Below the pieces are notes generated by a model. The model was not told where the DNA came from. It worked only from the letters and a program-made list of their open reading frames with translations, and searched no databases. The position numbers and the translations under genes were made by a program. Shown piece after piece: positions 14,729 through 22,300 of a DNA stretch of 38,919 nt. This DNA is from a bacterium (GTDB lineage: Bacteria; Desulfobacterota; Deferrisomatia; Deferrisomatales; Deferrisomataceae), in contig JALUTY010000053.1 in the NCBI GenBank assembly GCA_027021615.1, positions 1-38,919 of the forward strand. The letters run 5' to 3'. Each line of letters begins with the position of its first letter. Within the stretch, counting starts at the first letter, position 1.

Positions 14729-15739
14729 CTAGTCTCCCCAACGCTCCAGCAGGGCCGTGCCCGTGAGCCTGCGAAAGTGGGCCTCCGAGGCTCCCACCCG
14801 TCGGCCCCCGCCGTGGACGAGGTTGTACCCGGCCACCCTTCCCTGCTCCCGGGCGCTCTGCCAGCCGAAGTTCCCCCGTGTCCACCCGTTCTCGCTGTCG
14901 AACACCCGGGCCGCGTCGCCCGCCGCGAAGATGTTGTCGAAGCTCGTGCGCAGCTCCCGGTCCACCACCACCCCCCGGTCCACCAGCATCCCGCTGCCCT
15001 CCAGGTACCCCACGGCCGGCTCCAGGGCGCCGGCCTCGCACACCAGGTCCACGTCGATGGCGCGCCGGGTCGAGGTGACCACCCGGTACCCGTCGCCGTT
15101 GCGGTCGAGAATGTCCAAAACCGTCTCGTCGAACAGGACCTCCACCTTCTCGGACAGGAGCTTCTCGAGCACGTCGGCCCGGGCCACCGGGGACCCCGGC
15201 GGCCAGAACCGGGTGTGGTTGGTGAGATACACCACCCGGCATCCCCGCATGGCGAAGGCTCGGACCACCTCGAGCCCCGTGTGCCCCTCCCCCTCCACCA
15301 GGACCCACGCGCCCTTGCCCACCCCGGTGCCGGCGATCCGCACCGCATCGGCAAACGAGTTCAAGGTGTGGACCTTGTGACGCAGCTCCGTGGCCCGGCG
15401 CCCCATGCGGGACACAGCGCCCGTTGCCACCAACAACCGGTCGAAGTACAGGCTGGTGCCGTCGCTCAGCAGCACCCGCGACTCGTGGGGGAACACCCGG
15501 TACACCCGGGCACCCGCCCGCACCTCGGTGTACGGGTCCTTCAGCACGGGGGTGTCGGGCCGAATCAGCCGGTCCCGCTCCAGCCGGCCTGCCACGAACA
15601 CCGCAAGGGCCGGCTTGAGATAGAAGGGGGTGAACTCCCGGCTCACCAGGGTGATCCGGGCCTTCGGGTCCTCCTGCCGCACCACCTCGGCCGCGGCCGT
15701 GCCGGCCGGTCCGGTCCCCAAGATCACGTACTGGCGCAT
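14729..15739 (-). CDS. FAD-dependent pyridine-nucleotide-disulfide oxidoreductase family protein
   Basis: 336 residues. FAD loop GTGPAG (8-13), FTPFYLKPAL in place of the redox Cys region of CoA-disulfide reductases, LLVATGAV, and the flavin-closing FAAGDAA (271-277). The fold resembles NirB-type or rubredoxin-reductase flavoproteins lacking a redox-active cysteine. The second dinucleotide loop is G-E-G-H-T-G (150-155) in place of GGGxxG, so NAD(P)H binding may be changed. Full length for the FAD/NAD part. ATG at 15739 with AAGGAGGG. First gene of the operon with the glycosyltransferase, ParB-like and radical SAM genes; it could feed electrons to the radical enzyme, an inference from position only. 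Confidence 0.82.
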   Translation of the reverse strand: MRQYVILGTGPAGTAAAEVVRQEDPKARITLVSREFTPFYLKPALAVFVAGRLERDRLIRPDTPVLKDPYTEVRAGARVYRVFPHESRVLLSDGTSLYFDRLLVATGAVSRMGRRATELRHKVHTLNSFADAVRIAGTGVGKGAWVLVEGEGHTGLEVVRAFAMRGCRVVYLTNHTRFWPPGSPVARADVLEKLLSEKVEVLFDETVLDILDRNGDGYRVVTSTRRAIDVDLVCEAGALEPAVGYLEGSGMLVDRGVVVDRELRTSFDNIFAAGDAARVFDSENGWTRGNFGWQSAREQGRVAGYNLVHGGGRRVGASEAHFRRLTGTALLERWGD

Positions 15740-15764
15740 GGTTCCCTCCTTCTATGTGACTTCC

Positions 15765-15800
15765 GCTGGGACGCTAGGAAGCTAGGAGGCTAGGAGGCCC
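15765..15800. repeat. Octamer array ACGCTAGG/AAGCTAGG
   Basis: Four octamers upstream of the FAD oxidoreductase start, closely matching the tract upstream of rfbB, including the flanking CGCTGGGACG. Confidence 0.8.
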
Positions 15801-15875
15801 AAAACCCCTTTGCTCCCGGCACGTTCGAGCCCTCGGCCCGCTAGACGGCTCCCCAGCCGACGCCAAACTCTCGGT

Positions 15876-16050
15876 GGGCATGGGGCCCGGGGGAGCGCCG
15901 GGCGCGGCCCCTTCGCTCGCCGCGCCCCCGGACGTTCGGAGTACTACCAGATTCTCAGGGGTTCCGCCATCGCCACCTGGACCGACGACCCAGAGGACGG
16001 CATGCGAAGGCGCGGCGAGCGCACCCGGCCGGAACCAGGCCCCCGCCCCG
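15876..16050. mobile_element. MITE-like element, copy B (subfamily B/D)
   Basis: About 175 bases with ends GGGCATGGGGCCCG and (reverse) GGGGGCCTGG. Shares CGGCATGCGAAGGCGCGGCG and both ends with copy D (33983-34173), while the central part differs. No coding capacity of note. Confidence 0.7.
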
Positions 16051-16099
16051 CCCGCCTCGTCAGGCTACTCGGGCGGGGCGGCTCGTCAAGGAAGAGCGG

Positions 16100-16215
16100 C
16101 GGTGACGCGGTGACGAGTGGGGACTGGGGTGACGGGGAACGGCCGTGACGCGTGATCCGTGACGGGTGGCGGGTGACGGGTGACGGCCCGGCCGCCCCTC
16201 GGCCCGACGTCCCAA
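16100..16215. repeat. Heptamer arrays GTGACGN
   Basis: Units GTGACGC, GTGACGA, GTGACGG, GTGATCC and relatives in several runs, ending with AACGCTCCGCGACCAACGACC. They lie between element B and the ferredoxin promoter. Confidence 0.75.
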
Positions 16216-16272
16216 CGCTCCGCGACCAACGACCCACGGCATCCTCAAGCTTGACCGACAACCTCCCGATTC

Positions 16273-16286
16273 TTGACCCGAGTCAA
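16273..16286 (+). promoter_or_regulatory. CRP/FNR-family operator-like dyad
   Basis: Perfect dyad TTGACCCGAGTCAA (TTGAC-N4-GTCAA), the shape bound by CRP/FNR-family regulators such as FNR or HcpR. Its centre is about 41.5 bases before the predicted transcription start, the standard position for class II activation. Confidence 0.6.
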
Positions 16287-16314
16287 TTGCGGGAAATGCG
16301 GGCCGCGTTATGCT
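16287..16314 (+). promoter_or_regulatory. Predicted sigma-70-type promoter of the ferredoxin gene
   Basis: TTGCGG, 16-base spacer, TATGCT. The -10 is good and the -35 weak, as expected for an activator-dependent promoter. Predicted start near 16321, leaving a leader of about 30 bases with the GAGGAG ribosome site. Confidence 0.5.
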
Positions 16315-16350
16315 TCTGCCGCCCCAAACCAGCCCAACGAGGAGAGCCCC

Positions 16351-17076
16351 ATGAAACGAGCCATCATCCGCATCGACGAAGACAAGTGCACCGGCTGCGG
16401 CGAGTGTGTACCCAACTGCGCGGAGGGCGCCCTGGAGATCCGCAACGGCAAGGCCGTGCTCGTGAAGGAGGCCCTGTGCGACGGTCTCGCCGCCTGCCTG
16501 GGCCACTGCCCCGAGGGGGCCCTGATCATCGAGGAGCGCGACGCCGAGCCGTTCGACGAGGAGCTCGTGGAGAAGCGGCTGGCCGAGATCGGCCGTAAGG
16601 CTGCCCGGCCCCAGCCCACCGGCTGCCCCTCGGCCCAGATGTTCGAGCTGCGGCCCGGCACGTCCGCCGCTCCGACCGCGCAGGCCGGGGACCAGCCCTC
16701 GCGGCTCGGCCAGTGGCCGGTCCAACTCGCGCTTCTTCCCCCGACCGCCCCGTTCTTCCGGGGCGCCGAGCTGCTCGTCACGGCCGACTGCGTGCCGTTC
16801 GCGCTTGCGGGGTTCCACGATCGGTTCCTCGCCGGCCGGGCCATCGCCGTGGCCTGCCCCAAGCTCGACGACCCCGGCGCCCACTTCCGCAAGCTGATCC
16901 AGATCTTCGAACAGGGCGACCCGAAGTCCGTTACCGTCGTGCGCATGGAGGTGCCCTGCTGCGGAGGGCTCACCGGTATGGTGACCCAGGCCCTCCAGGA
17001 GGCCGGGGCCCAGATCCCGGCCCGCGAGGTGGTCGTGGGCCGCAACGGACGCATCGTTTCCGAGCGGAGCCTGTAG
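16351..17076 (+). CDS. 7Fe-type ferredoxin with C-terminal Cys-rich domain (Hcp-associated ferredoxin-like)
   Basis: 241 residues. N-terminal ferredoxin domain: first motif C13-TG-C16-GE-C19-VPN-C23; second motif C43-x5-C49-x3-C53-P, where Leu46 replaces the second Cys, as in ferredoxins with one [3Fe-4S] and one [4Fe-4S] cluster. The remaining ~180 residues carry conserved-looking cysteines in TADCVPFA, AVACPKLDD and EVPCCGGL. This two-part architecture resembles the ferredoxins encoded beside the hybrid-cluster protein in Desulfovibrio and relatives, an assignment from memory. Electron carrier in the cytoplasm; no signal peptide. ATG at 16351 with GAGGAG six bases upstream. It has its own promoter with a CRP/FNR-type dyad. 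No hcp gene is in the window. Confidence 0.8.
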   Translation: MKRAIIRIDEDKCTGCGECVPNCAEGALEIRNGKAVLVKEALCDGLAACLGHCPEGALIIEERDAEPFDEELVEKRLAEIGRKAARPQPTGCPSAQMFELRPGTSAAPTAQAGDQPSRLGQWPVQLALLPPTAPFFRGAELLVTADCVPFALAGFHDRFLAGRAIAVACPKLDDPGAHFRKLIQIFEQGDPKSVTVVRMEVPCCGGLTGMVTQALQEAGAQIPAREVVVGRNGRIVSERSL

Positions 17077-17130
17077 CCCGCATACCTGTCAAACCGGCAA
17101 CGAAATGAGCGTACTTGCTCCCATGGCCGG

Positions 17131-17274
17131 GGGGCAAGGGGCCTACCAGAGAACCGGGCGCGGCCGTTTCAGTGGGCCGAGTTCTGAATTCAGCGAACAG
17201 GATACCCGAGGGCGCGGTTCGCCCCCGTCTTCTGTCCACTGATCCCTGGTCCCTGAACCGCAGGCCCTTGCCCC
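17131..17274. mobile_element. MITE-like element, copy E (GGGGCAAGGGGCC type)
   Basis: 144 bases with inverted ends GGGGCAAGGGGCCTAC and GCAGGCCCTTGCCCC. The left part (CCAGAGAACCGGGCGCGGCC) resembles the GGGCATGGGG family. The inside holds TTCTGAATTCAG and a heptamer run of CTGTCCA/CTGATCC units. It fills the gap between the ferredoxin and cytochrome genes. Confidence 0.7.
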
Positions 17275-17322
17275 GCCCTCGGAGAGACGAGCCTGCTTTG
17301 TCGCCGGGTTGACACCGGGCTA

Positions 17323-17356
17323 GCCGGCGGGGTCCCGAAGCCCGGCGGGGTCCCAC
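17323..17356. repeat. Direct repeat CCGGCGGGGTCCC
   Basis: Two copies of CCGGCGGGGTCCC separated by five bases, in the leader of the octaheme cytochrome gene. A TTGACA at 17310-17315 upstream has no acceptable -10 partner. Confidence 0.5.
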
Positions 17357-17400
17357 AGGAGCTGGCTGGAAACCACGTCCGGGCGAGGAGGAGTGGGAAC

Positions 17401-18633
17401 ATGGGGAAACGAGTCGGCTTTCACATCACCGTGGTGGTCGCGGCCGCGGCCGCGCTGGTGCTCGCAGCGGGCCCGTCCTGGGCCGGTGAGAGCGCCTGTA
17501 TGGAGTGTCACCGGAAGGTGACGCCCAACATCGTCAAGGACTTCCTGTCGGGCGAGATGGGCAAGGCCGGGATCGACTGCTCCAACTGCCACGGGTCGGA
17601 TCACCAGAGCGCCGACGACGTGGCCAAGGTGAAGCTGCCCACCGAGAAGACCTGCGCCCAGTGCCACCAGGAAAAGCACGACGAGTACATGGCCGGCAAG
17701 CACGCCGCCGGCTGGATCGCCATGGCGGCCATGCCCAAAACGGGGTTCCAGCCCCACGCCTACATCCAGGGCCTCAAGGGCTGCGGCGGCTGCCACAAGG
17801 TGGGTGTGCGGGACGAGTCGGTCCGCGCCGAGTCCCGGTACGGATCGCCGTGCGACTCGTGCCACACCCGCCATAAGTTCTCCAAGGCCGAGGCCCAGCG
17901 GCCCGAGGCGTGCCGCACCTGCCACATGGGCTTCGACCACCCCCAGTGGGAGATGTGGTCTAGCTCGAAGCACGGCGTGATCTACCTGACCGAGGGCGAC
18001 ACCGGCCGGGCGCCCAAGTGCCAGACCTGCCACATGGAGAACGGCAACCACAACGTGATGACGGCCTGGGGCTTCCTGGCCCTGCGGCTGCCCGAGGACG
18101 ACAAGGAGTGGATGAACTACCGGCTCACCATCCTCAAGGGCCTCCACGTGCTTGACCCCGACGGCAAGCCCACGGCCCGCCTCGACGTGGTGAAGGCCGG
18201 CAAGGTGGCCCGGTTGACCAAGGAGGAGTGGCAGGCCGAGCGGGATCGGATGCTCAACGTGTGCACCAAGTGCCACAGCCGGTCCTACGCCGAGACCAAC
18301 CTCAAGAACGCCGACGCCATGATCAAGGAGGCCGACAAGCTGATGGCCGAGGCCATCGAGATCGTGGCCGACCTCTACAAGCGGGGGATCATCGAGCCCG
18401 AGCCCGGCAAACCCGCCTATCCGGACATTCTGACCTTTTACGAGGCCAGGACCCCGATCGAGCAGACCCTGTACGTGATGTTTCTGGAGCACCGGATGCG
18501 GGCGTTCCAGGGGGCGTTTCATATGAACCCCGACTACGTCACCTGGTACGGCCTGGCCGAGATGAAGAAAGACCTGGTGGAGATCAAGGAGGAGGCGGCC
18601 CGCATGATCCGCGAGGCGGCCCGCCACAACTAG
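17401..18633 (+). CDS. Octaheme c-type cytochrome, hydroxylamine-oxidoreductase family
   Basis: 410 residues with a signal peptide (hydrophobic 8-24, cleavage after SWA), so periplasmic. Eight CXXCH haem sites at 33, 60, 85, 128, 151, 171, 207 and 288. Haem spacing, the CHM-x-H pattern after haems 6 and 7, and a helical C-terminus with YVMFLEHRMRAFQGAFHMNP and DYVTWYG match octahaem HAO-family cytochromes. Members either oxidise hydroxylamine or, when the catalytic haem lacks its Tyr crosslink, act as reductases of nitrite or hydroxylamine; which applies cannot be fixed without alignment. ATG at 17401 has GGAGGAG. Downstream lies a strong terminator; upstream is the ferredoxin gene, suggesting a shared role in nitrogen-oxide metabolism or stress. 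Confidence 0.88.
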   Translation: MGKRVGFHITVVVAAAAALVLAAGPSWAGESACMECHRKVTPNIVKDFLSGEMGKAGIDCSNCHGSDHQSADDVAKVKLPTEKTCAQCHQEKHDEYMAGKHAAGWIAMAAMPKTGFQPHAYIQGLKGCGGCHKVGVRDESVRAESRYGSPCDSCHTRHKFSKAEAQRPEACRTCHMGFDHPQWEMWSSSKHGVIYLTEGDTGRAPKCQTCHMENGNHNVMTAWGFLALRLPEDDKEWMNYRLTILKGLHVLDPDGKPTARLDVVKAGKVARLTKEEWQAERDRMLNVCTKCHSRSYAETNLKNADAMIKEADKLMAEAIEIVADLYKRGIIEPEPGKPAYPDILTFYEARTPIEQTLYVMFLEHRMRAFQGAFHMNPDYVTWYGLAEMKKDLVEIKEEAARMIREAARHN

Positions 18634-18663
18634 CACGACCGGTGCCGCGGCAAACCGCGCGAG

Positions 18664-18698
18664 ACGGGGAGGCCCTGAATGGGCCTCCCCGTTTCTTT
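18664..18698 (+). terminator. Intrinsic terminator after the octaheme cytochrome
   Basis: Perfect 12-bp stem ACGGGGAGGCCC / GGGCCTCCCCGT with a five-base loop (TGAAT), followed by TTCTTT. It starts about 30 bases after the stop codon at 18633. Confidence 0.9.
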
Positions 18699-18763
18699 GC
18701 TCAACAGTCGCCAAGCCGGCTACCGTGTGGCAGAATCGGCCTTCGGCCCGCTGGGAAGCTGGG

Positions 18764-18873
18764 GGCCACAGATGAACACAGATTGGCACGGATTCTGGGA
18801 TGCGGACGGCTACCGATGGAGCCGGAACCATCGCCTTTCCACCATCCGTGTCCGTCTGTGTAGATCTGTGGCC
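18764..18873. repeat. CACAGAT dyad repeat, copy 2
   Basis: GGCCACAGATGAACACAGAT on the left and TCTGTGTAGATCTGTGGCC on the right form imperfect inverted arms, as at 5184-5298. The centres of the two copies differ. Confidence 0.7.
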
Positions 18874-18966
18874 GATAGGCCGTAAAGGGTGGAAGGGTAT
18901 GCAAAGTCTGTGACCCGCAAACAGGCCGCCCCGCGGCCTACCGCACCCGACAAGAGAGGGGCTGCC

Positions 18967-20373
18967 GTGCGATATCGCCGCCTTCCGCCCACCGTCCTCC
19001 TTCTCGCCCTGGCCGTCCTCGCCGGATGTGGGGGCGGATCCTCCGACGACGGGCTGGTGGTGGGCGCGGGCGAGGTCACCCGGCCAGGTGCCGAGCTCGT
19101 CCTCGAGGTGCCGGACGGCGCCTTTGGGGCGTCGAGCGCATACCTGGCCTCGGTGTACGACCGAACCCTGGCCGAGCCCGCCTGCCAGGACCCGGCCGAC
19201 CAAAGGGTGCCGTTCCTGGTGGCCGAGACCTGCCTGGAGTTCCACGACCGGTACCTGGAGCCGGATCGCCTGCCCCCGGACGTGGCCGACATCGAAACCC
19301 CCGCCGGGTACCTGAGAGCCCTGTCCCCGGAGGACCGGTTCGCCGTGTACTACACGGCCGAGTCGTTCTCCGGCACTGTGGAACCCGGGATCACTGGAGA
19401 GCGGGCTTACATCGGCATCGTGCTGACCCTCGCCGAGGGGGACACGGTGCCCAGTGTGGAGGCGGTGCTGCCGTACACCCGGGGTTGGTGGGACGGCCTT
19501 CGGGCAGGAGACCGGATCCTGGGGATCCGGGACCCCGCTACGGACGTGGAAACCTCTCTCGACGGGCTTAGCCTGGACCAGGCCCGGGCCCTCTTGCCCC
19601 ACACCGAGGGAGCCGAGACCATCCTCGTGCTGGATCGCGACGGAGCCGCGGTGGAGACCGCCACCGCGGCCGAGACCCACATCGGCCGGATCCTCGACGG
19701 CGACGTGGCGTACCTGGGGGTGCGGAAGTTCACCACCGAGACGGCCCAGCGGGTCTGGGACGACTACCAAGAGATCGTGAGGACCGCAGGCCCGGTCTCG
19801 GGGGTCGTGCTCGATCTCCGACAGGACGGGGGAGGGAGCCTCGATGGGGCCGTACGGCTGGCCGATCTGCTGGCCGGGGGCGCTCTGGACGGGCAGGAGA
19901 TGTTCCACATGGTGGACGCTTATGACCTCAGGACAAGCTACCGGTTCGGGGAGTGGTTCTCCAAAAACGTGGAGCCGGTTCCCCTCGCGGTCCTCGTGGA
20001 CGCGGGCTCCGCCTCGGCCTCGGAGATCGTGGCCGGCGCGCTCCGGTACTCCGGAGCAGTCACCCTGGTGGGGGAGCGCACCTTCGGCAAGGGGGTGGCC
20101 CAGGACGTGGCGGTCCTGGCAGATGGGTCGGCCCTGTTCGTGCCGTCGCTTCGCATCCTCTTGCCGGACGGGTCGTCCTGGCACGACGTGGGGCTCACGC
20201 CCGACCGGGAGGTCGCGGCCCCCGACGGTGGTGCCACGCCGGACAACGATCCACAGCTCCAAGTCGCCCTCCAGGTTCTCCGGAGCAACAGCGCGGCCGG
20301 GGTGGCGCGCTCCGCGACCTCCCCGGCCGAGCACCCAGAGGGGACGGCGAGGAGGGCCGCCGGACTCTTTTGA
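18967..20373 (+). CDS. S41-family (C-terminal processing) protease, lipoprotein
   Basis: 468 residues. Signal peptide with lipobox LAVLAGC near residue 20, so membrane-anchored in the periplasm. A PDZ-like region (IGIVLTLAEGDTV, GLRAGDRILGI) precedes the tail-specific protease core: VSGVVLDLRQDGGGSL, the nucleophile Ser in GSASASE, and the Lys in VGERTFGKG, i.e. a Ser/Lys dyad. It would trim or degrade exported proteins. I chose GTG at 18967, which has AGAGAGGGG and begins right before the signal peptide; the alternative GTG at 18889 would place 26 unlikely residues in front. Linked to the next gene by a 32-base gap. Confidence 0.87.
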   Translation: MRYRRLPPTVLLLALAVLAGCGGGSSDDGLVVGAGEVTRPGAELVLEVPDGAFGASSAYLASVYDRTLAEPACQDPADQRVPFLVAETCLEFHDRYLEPDRLPPDVADIETPAGYLRALSPEDRFAVYYTAESFSGTVEPGITGERAYIGIVLTLAEGDTVPSVEAVLPYTRGWWDGLRAGDRILGIRDPATDVETSLDGLSLDQARALLPHTEGAETILVLDRDGAAVETATAAETHIGRILDGDVAYLGVRKFTTETAQRVWDDYQEIVRTAGPVSGVVLDLRQDGGGSLDGAVRLADLLAGGALDGQEMFHMVDAYDLRTSYRFGEWFSKNVEPVPLAVLVDAGSASASEIVAGALRYSGAVTLVGERTFGKGVAQDVAVLADGSALFVPSLRILLPDGSSWHDVGLTPDREVAAPDGGATPDNDPQLQVALQVLRSNSAAGVARSATSPAEHPEGTARRAAGLF

Positions 20374-20405
20374 CGCCTCTTCCCCTTTCACACCGGAGGG
20401 TTCCC

Positions 20406-22298
20406 GTGAGCACTCCCCGCCCCGACGCCCCCATGCCCGAGGCCCTCTTCGCGAGGCTCCGACGCCAGGAGCCGTTCGCGGGGCTGTCCGAGCCCGACCT
20501 GGACTGGATCGCCGGCCGGCTGCGCGAGGTGTGCTACCGGCAGGGGAGCCTGATCCTGGGCCCGGACGACGTGCCCCAGCGGCTGCGGTTCATCCAGGAG
20601 GGCACGGTGGCCGTGGAGGTGAACGGCCGGACGGTGGCCGAGCTGGTGGAGGGCGAGTGCTTCCCGGTGGAGGCCCTGGAGGGGCACCGGCCCTCTGGCG
20701 CGGCCTGGCGGGCCCGCACCGACGTGTGGTGCCTGGAGATCCCGGTGGAGGAGTTCTCCGCCCTCAAGAAGCGCAACCCGGGGTTCGAGGCGTTCTGCCG
20801 GTGCCGGCTCGAGTCGTTCCTTGGGGCGTCCGGGTCGGAGGGGGCGGTCCCGGAGCCGGAAGCGGACCTGGGGCTCGGCTCGCCGGTGGGCAATCTGATG
20901 CGGCCCGATCCTCCCACCTGCCCCCCCGAGACGCCGATCCGGGATGCCCTGACGGTCATGGACCGCCAGGACTCCAGCGTGGTGATCGTAGCAGACTCGG
21001 CCGGCGGCCCACGGGGGTTGTTCACCCTGCGGGACGTGCTGCGGCGGGTCGCCCTGCCCCAGCACGACGTGTCCCGGCCGGTGTCCGAGGTGATGACCCC
21101 GGACCCGGTGACCCTAGGCCCCCAGGCCGACGGGTTCGAGGCCGCCCTGGTGATGGCCCGTAACGGGTTCCACCACATCCCGGTGGTAGGGGGAGGAAAG
21201 GTGGTGGGCCTGGTGTCCGAGGAGGAGCTGTTTCGGCGCCAAGGGCTGCGGCTGACCGACCTGCGAAACCGGATCCGAACGGCCCCCCACGTACGCGACC
21301 TGGCCCGCCTCGCCCCCGAGGTGAAGGCCCTGGCCCACCGGCTCCTGTCCCAGGGGGTGTCGGCCGAGCAGCTCACCCGCCTGATCTCCACCCTCAACGA
21401 TCAGGTCACCACCCGGGTGCTGGAGCTGGTTCTCGCGCCGGCCGAGCTGGGGGGAGTGCGCCTGTGTTGGATCGCCCTCGGGAGCGAAGGCCGCATGGAG
21501 CAGACCCTGAGCACCGATCAGGACAACGGGATCGTGTTTGCGGCTCCGGAAGGGGCCGAGGATGCCGGGCGGGAGCGCCTGCTGCCCCTGGCCCGCCGGG
21601 CCAACGAGGCCCTGGCCGAGTGCGGGTTCCCCCTGTGCAAGGGCCAGGTCATGGCCTCGAACCCGGCCTGGTGCCTGAGCCTGTCCGAGTGGAAGGACCG
21701 GTTTCACCGGTGGATGGACACGCCGTCGCCCGAGGCCTTGCTCAACGCCACGATCTTCTTCGACCTGCGGCCCCTGTTCGGCGACCTGGCCCTGGGCGAG
21801 GAGCTCCGGGCCTGGCTTGCGGCCGAGGCCCCCAAGCGGGAGATGTTCCTCCACCTGCTCGCGGCCAACGCCCTGGGCCGCACCCCGCCCATCGGGTTCT
21901 TCCGCGACTTCGTGGTGGAGAGCCGGGGCCCCCACCGGGGCACCCTGGACCTGAAGACCCACGGGGTGGCCCTGTTCGTGGACGCGGCCCGGGTGCTCGG
22001 CCTGGCCCACGGCGCGCCCACCAGCAACACGGCCGAGCGCCTGCGGTTCGCGGCCGGCCCCCGGCGGCTCGCCCGGGCCGACGTGGAGGCATGGATCCAT
22101 GCCCACCTCTTCGTGCAGATGCTCCGGCTCCGCCACCAGTACGAGCAGGAGCGAGCCGGCCGGGAGCCCGATAACCGGGTCGTTCCCGACCGGCTCAACA
22201 GCCTGGACCGGCGGTTCCTGCTGGAGTCGCTGCGGCAGGCCAAGAAGCTCCAGCGGCGGCTGGCCGTGGAGTACCGGGTGGGGGGGATGGGGCTGTAG
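20406..22298 (+). CDS. Cyclic-nucleotide-binding/CBS-pair/DUF294 nucleotidyltransferase-like protein
   Basis: 630 residues, cytoplasmic. Order of domains: cNMP-binding-like (about 10-135), two CBS motifs (about 165-280: NLMRPDPPTCPPETPIRDAL and VSEVMTPDPVTLGP), DUF294 nucleotidyltransferase-like (about 300-450, with GSEGRMEQTLSTDQDNGI containing G-S and D-x-D), and its helical C-terminal substrate-binding domain. The family is thought to be a signalling enzyme that modifies or releases a target in response to nucleotides; related GlnD-like chemistry is possible. GTG at 20406 with GGAGG. Cotranscription with the S41 protease is likely. Its stop codon is only two bases from the end of the convergent sugar-kinase gene. 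Confidence 0.9.
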   Translation: MSTPRPDAPMPEALFARLRRQEPFAGLSEPDLDWIAGRLREVCYRQGSLILGPDDVPQRLRFIQEGTVAVEVNGRTVAELVEGECFPVEALEGHRPSGAAWRARTDVWCLEIPVEEFSALKKRNPGFEAFCRCRLESFLGASGSEGAVPEPEADLGLGSPVGNLMRPDPPTCPPETPIRDALTVMDRQDSSVVIVADSAGGPRGLFTLRDVLRRVALPQHDVSRPVSEVMTPDPVTLGPQADGFEAALVMARNGFHHIPVVGGGKVVGLVSEEELFRRQGLRLTDLRNRIRTAPHVRDLARLAPEVKALAHRLLSQGVSAEQLTRLISTLNDQVTTRVLELVLAPAELGGVRLCWIALGSEGRMEQTLSTDQDNGIVFAAPEGAEDAGRERLLPLARRANEALAECGFPLCKGQVMASNPAWCLSLSEWKDRFHRWMDTPSPEALLNATIFFDLRPLFGDLALGEELRAWLAAEAPKREMFLHLLAANALGRTPPIGFFRDFVVESRGPHRGTLDLKTHGVALFVDAARVLGLAHGAPTSNTAERLRFAAGPRRLARADVEAWIHAHLFVQMLRLRHQYEQERAGREPDNRVVPDRLNSLDRRFLLESLRQAKKLQRRLAVEYRVGGMGL

Positions 22299-22300
22299 CC

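Noticed and set aside
17310-17340. Promoter with TTGACA before the octaheme cytochrome
   Set aside because: No acceptable -10 at 15-19 bases; the region downstream is GC-rich direct repeat.
17320-20391. Reverse-strand open frame of about 1000 residues opposite the octaheme cytochrome and S41 protease genes
   Set aside because: It is a GC-rich shadow frame: His/Gly/Val-rich composition, no family motif, and the plus strand carries two genes with complete catalytic and haem motifs.
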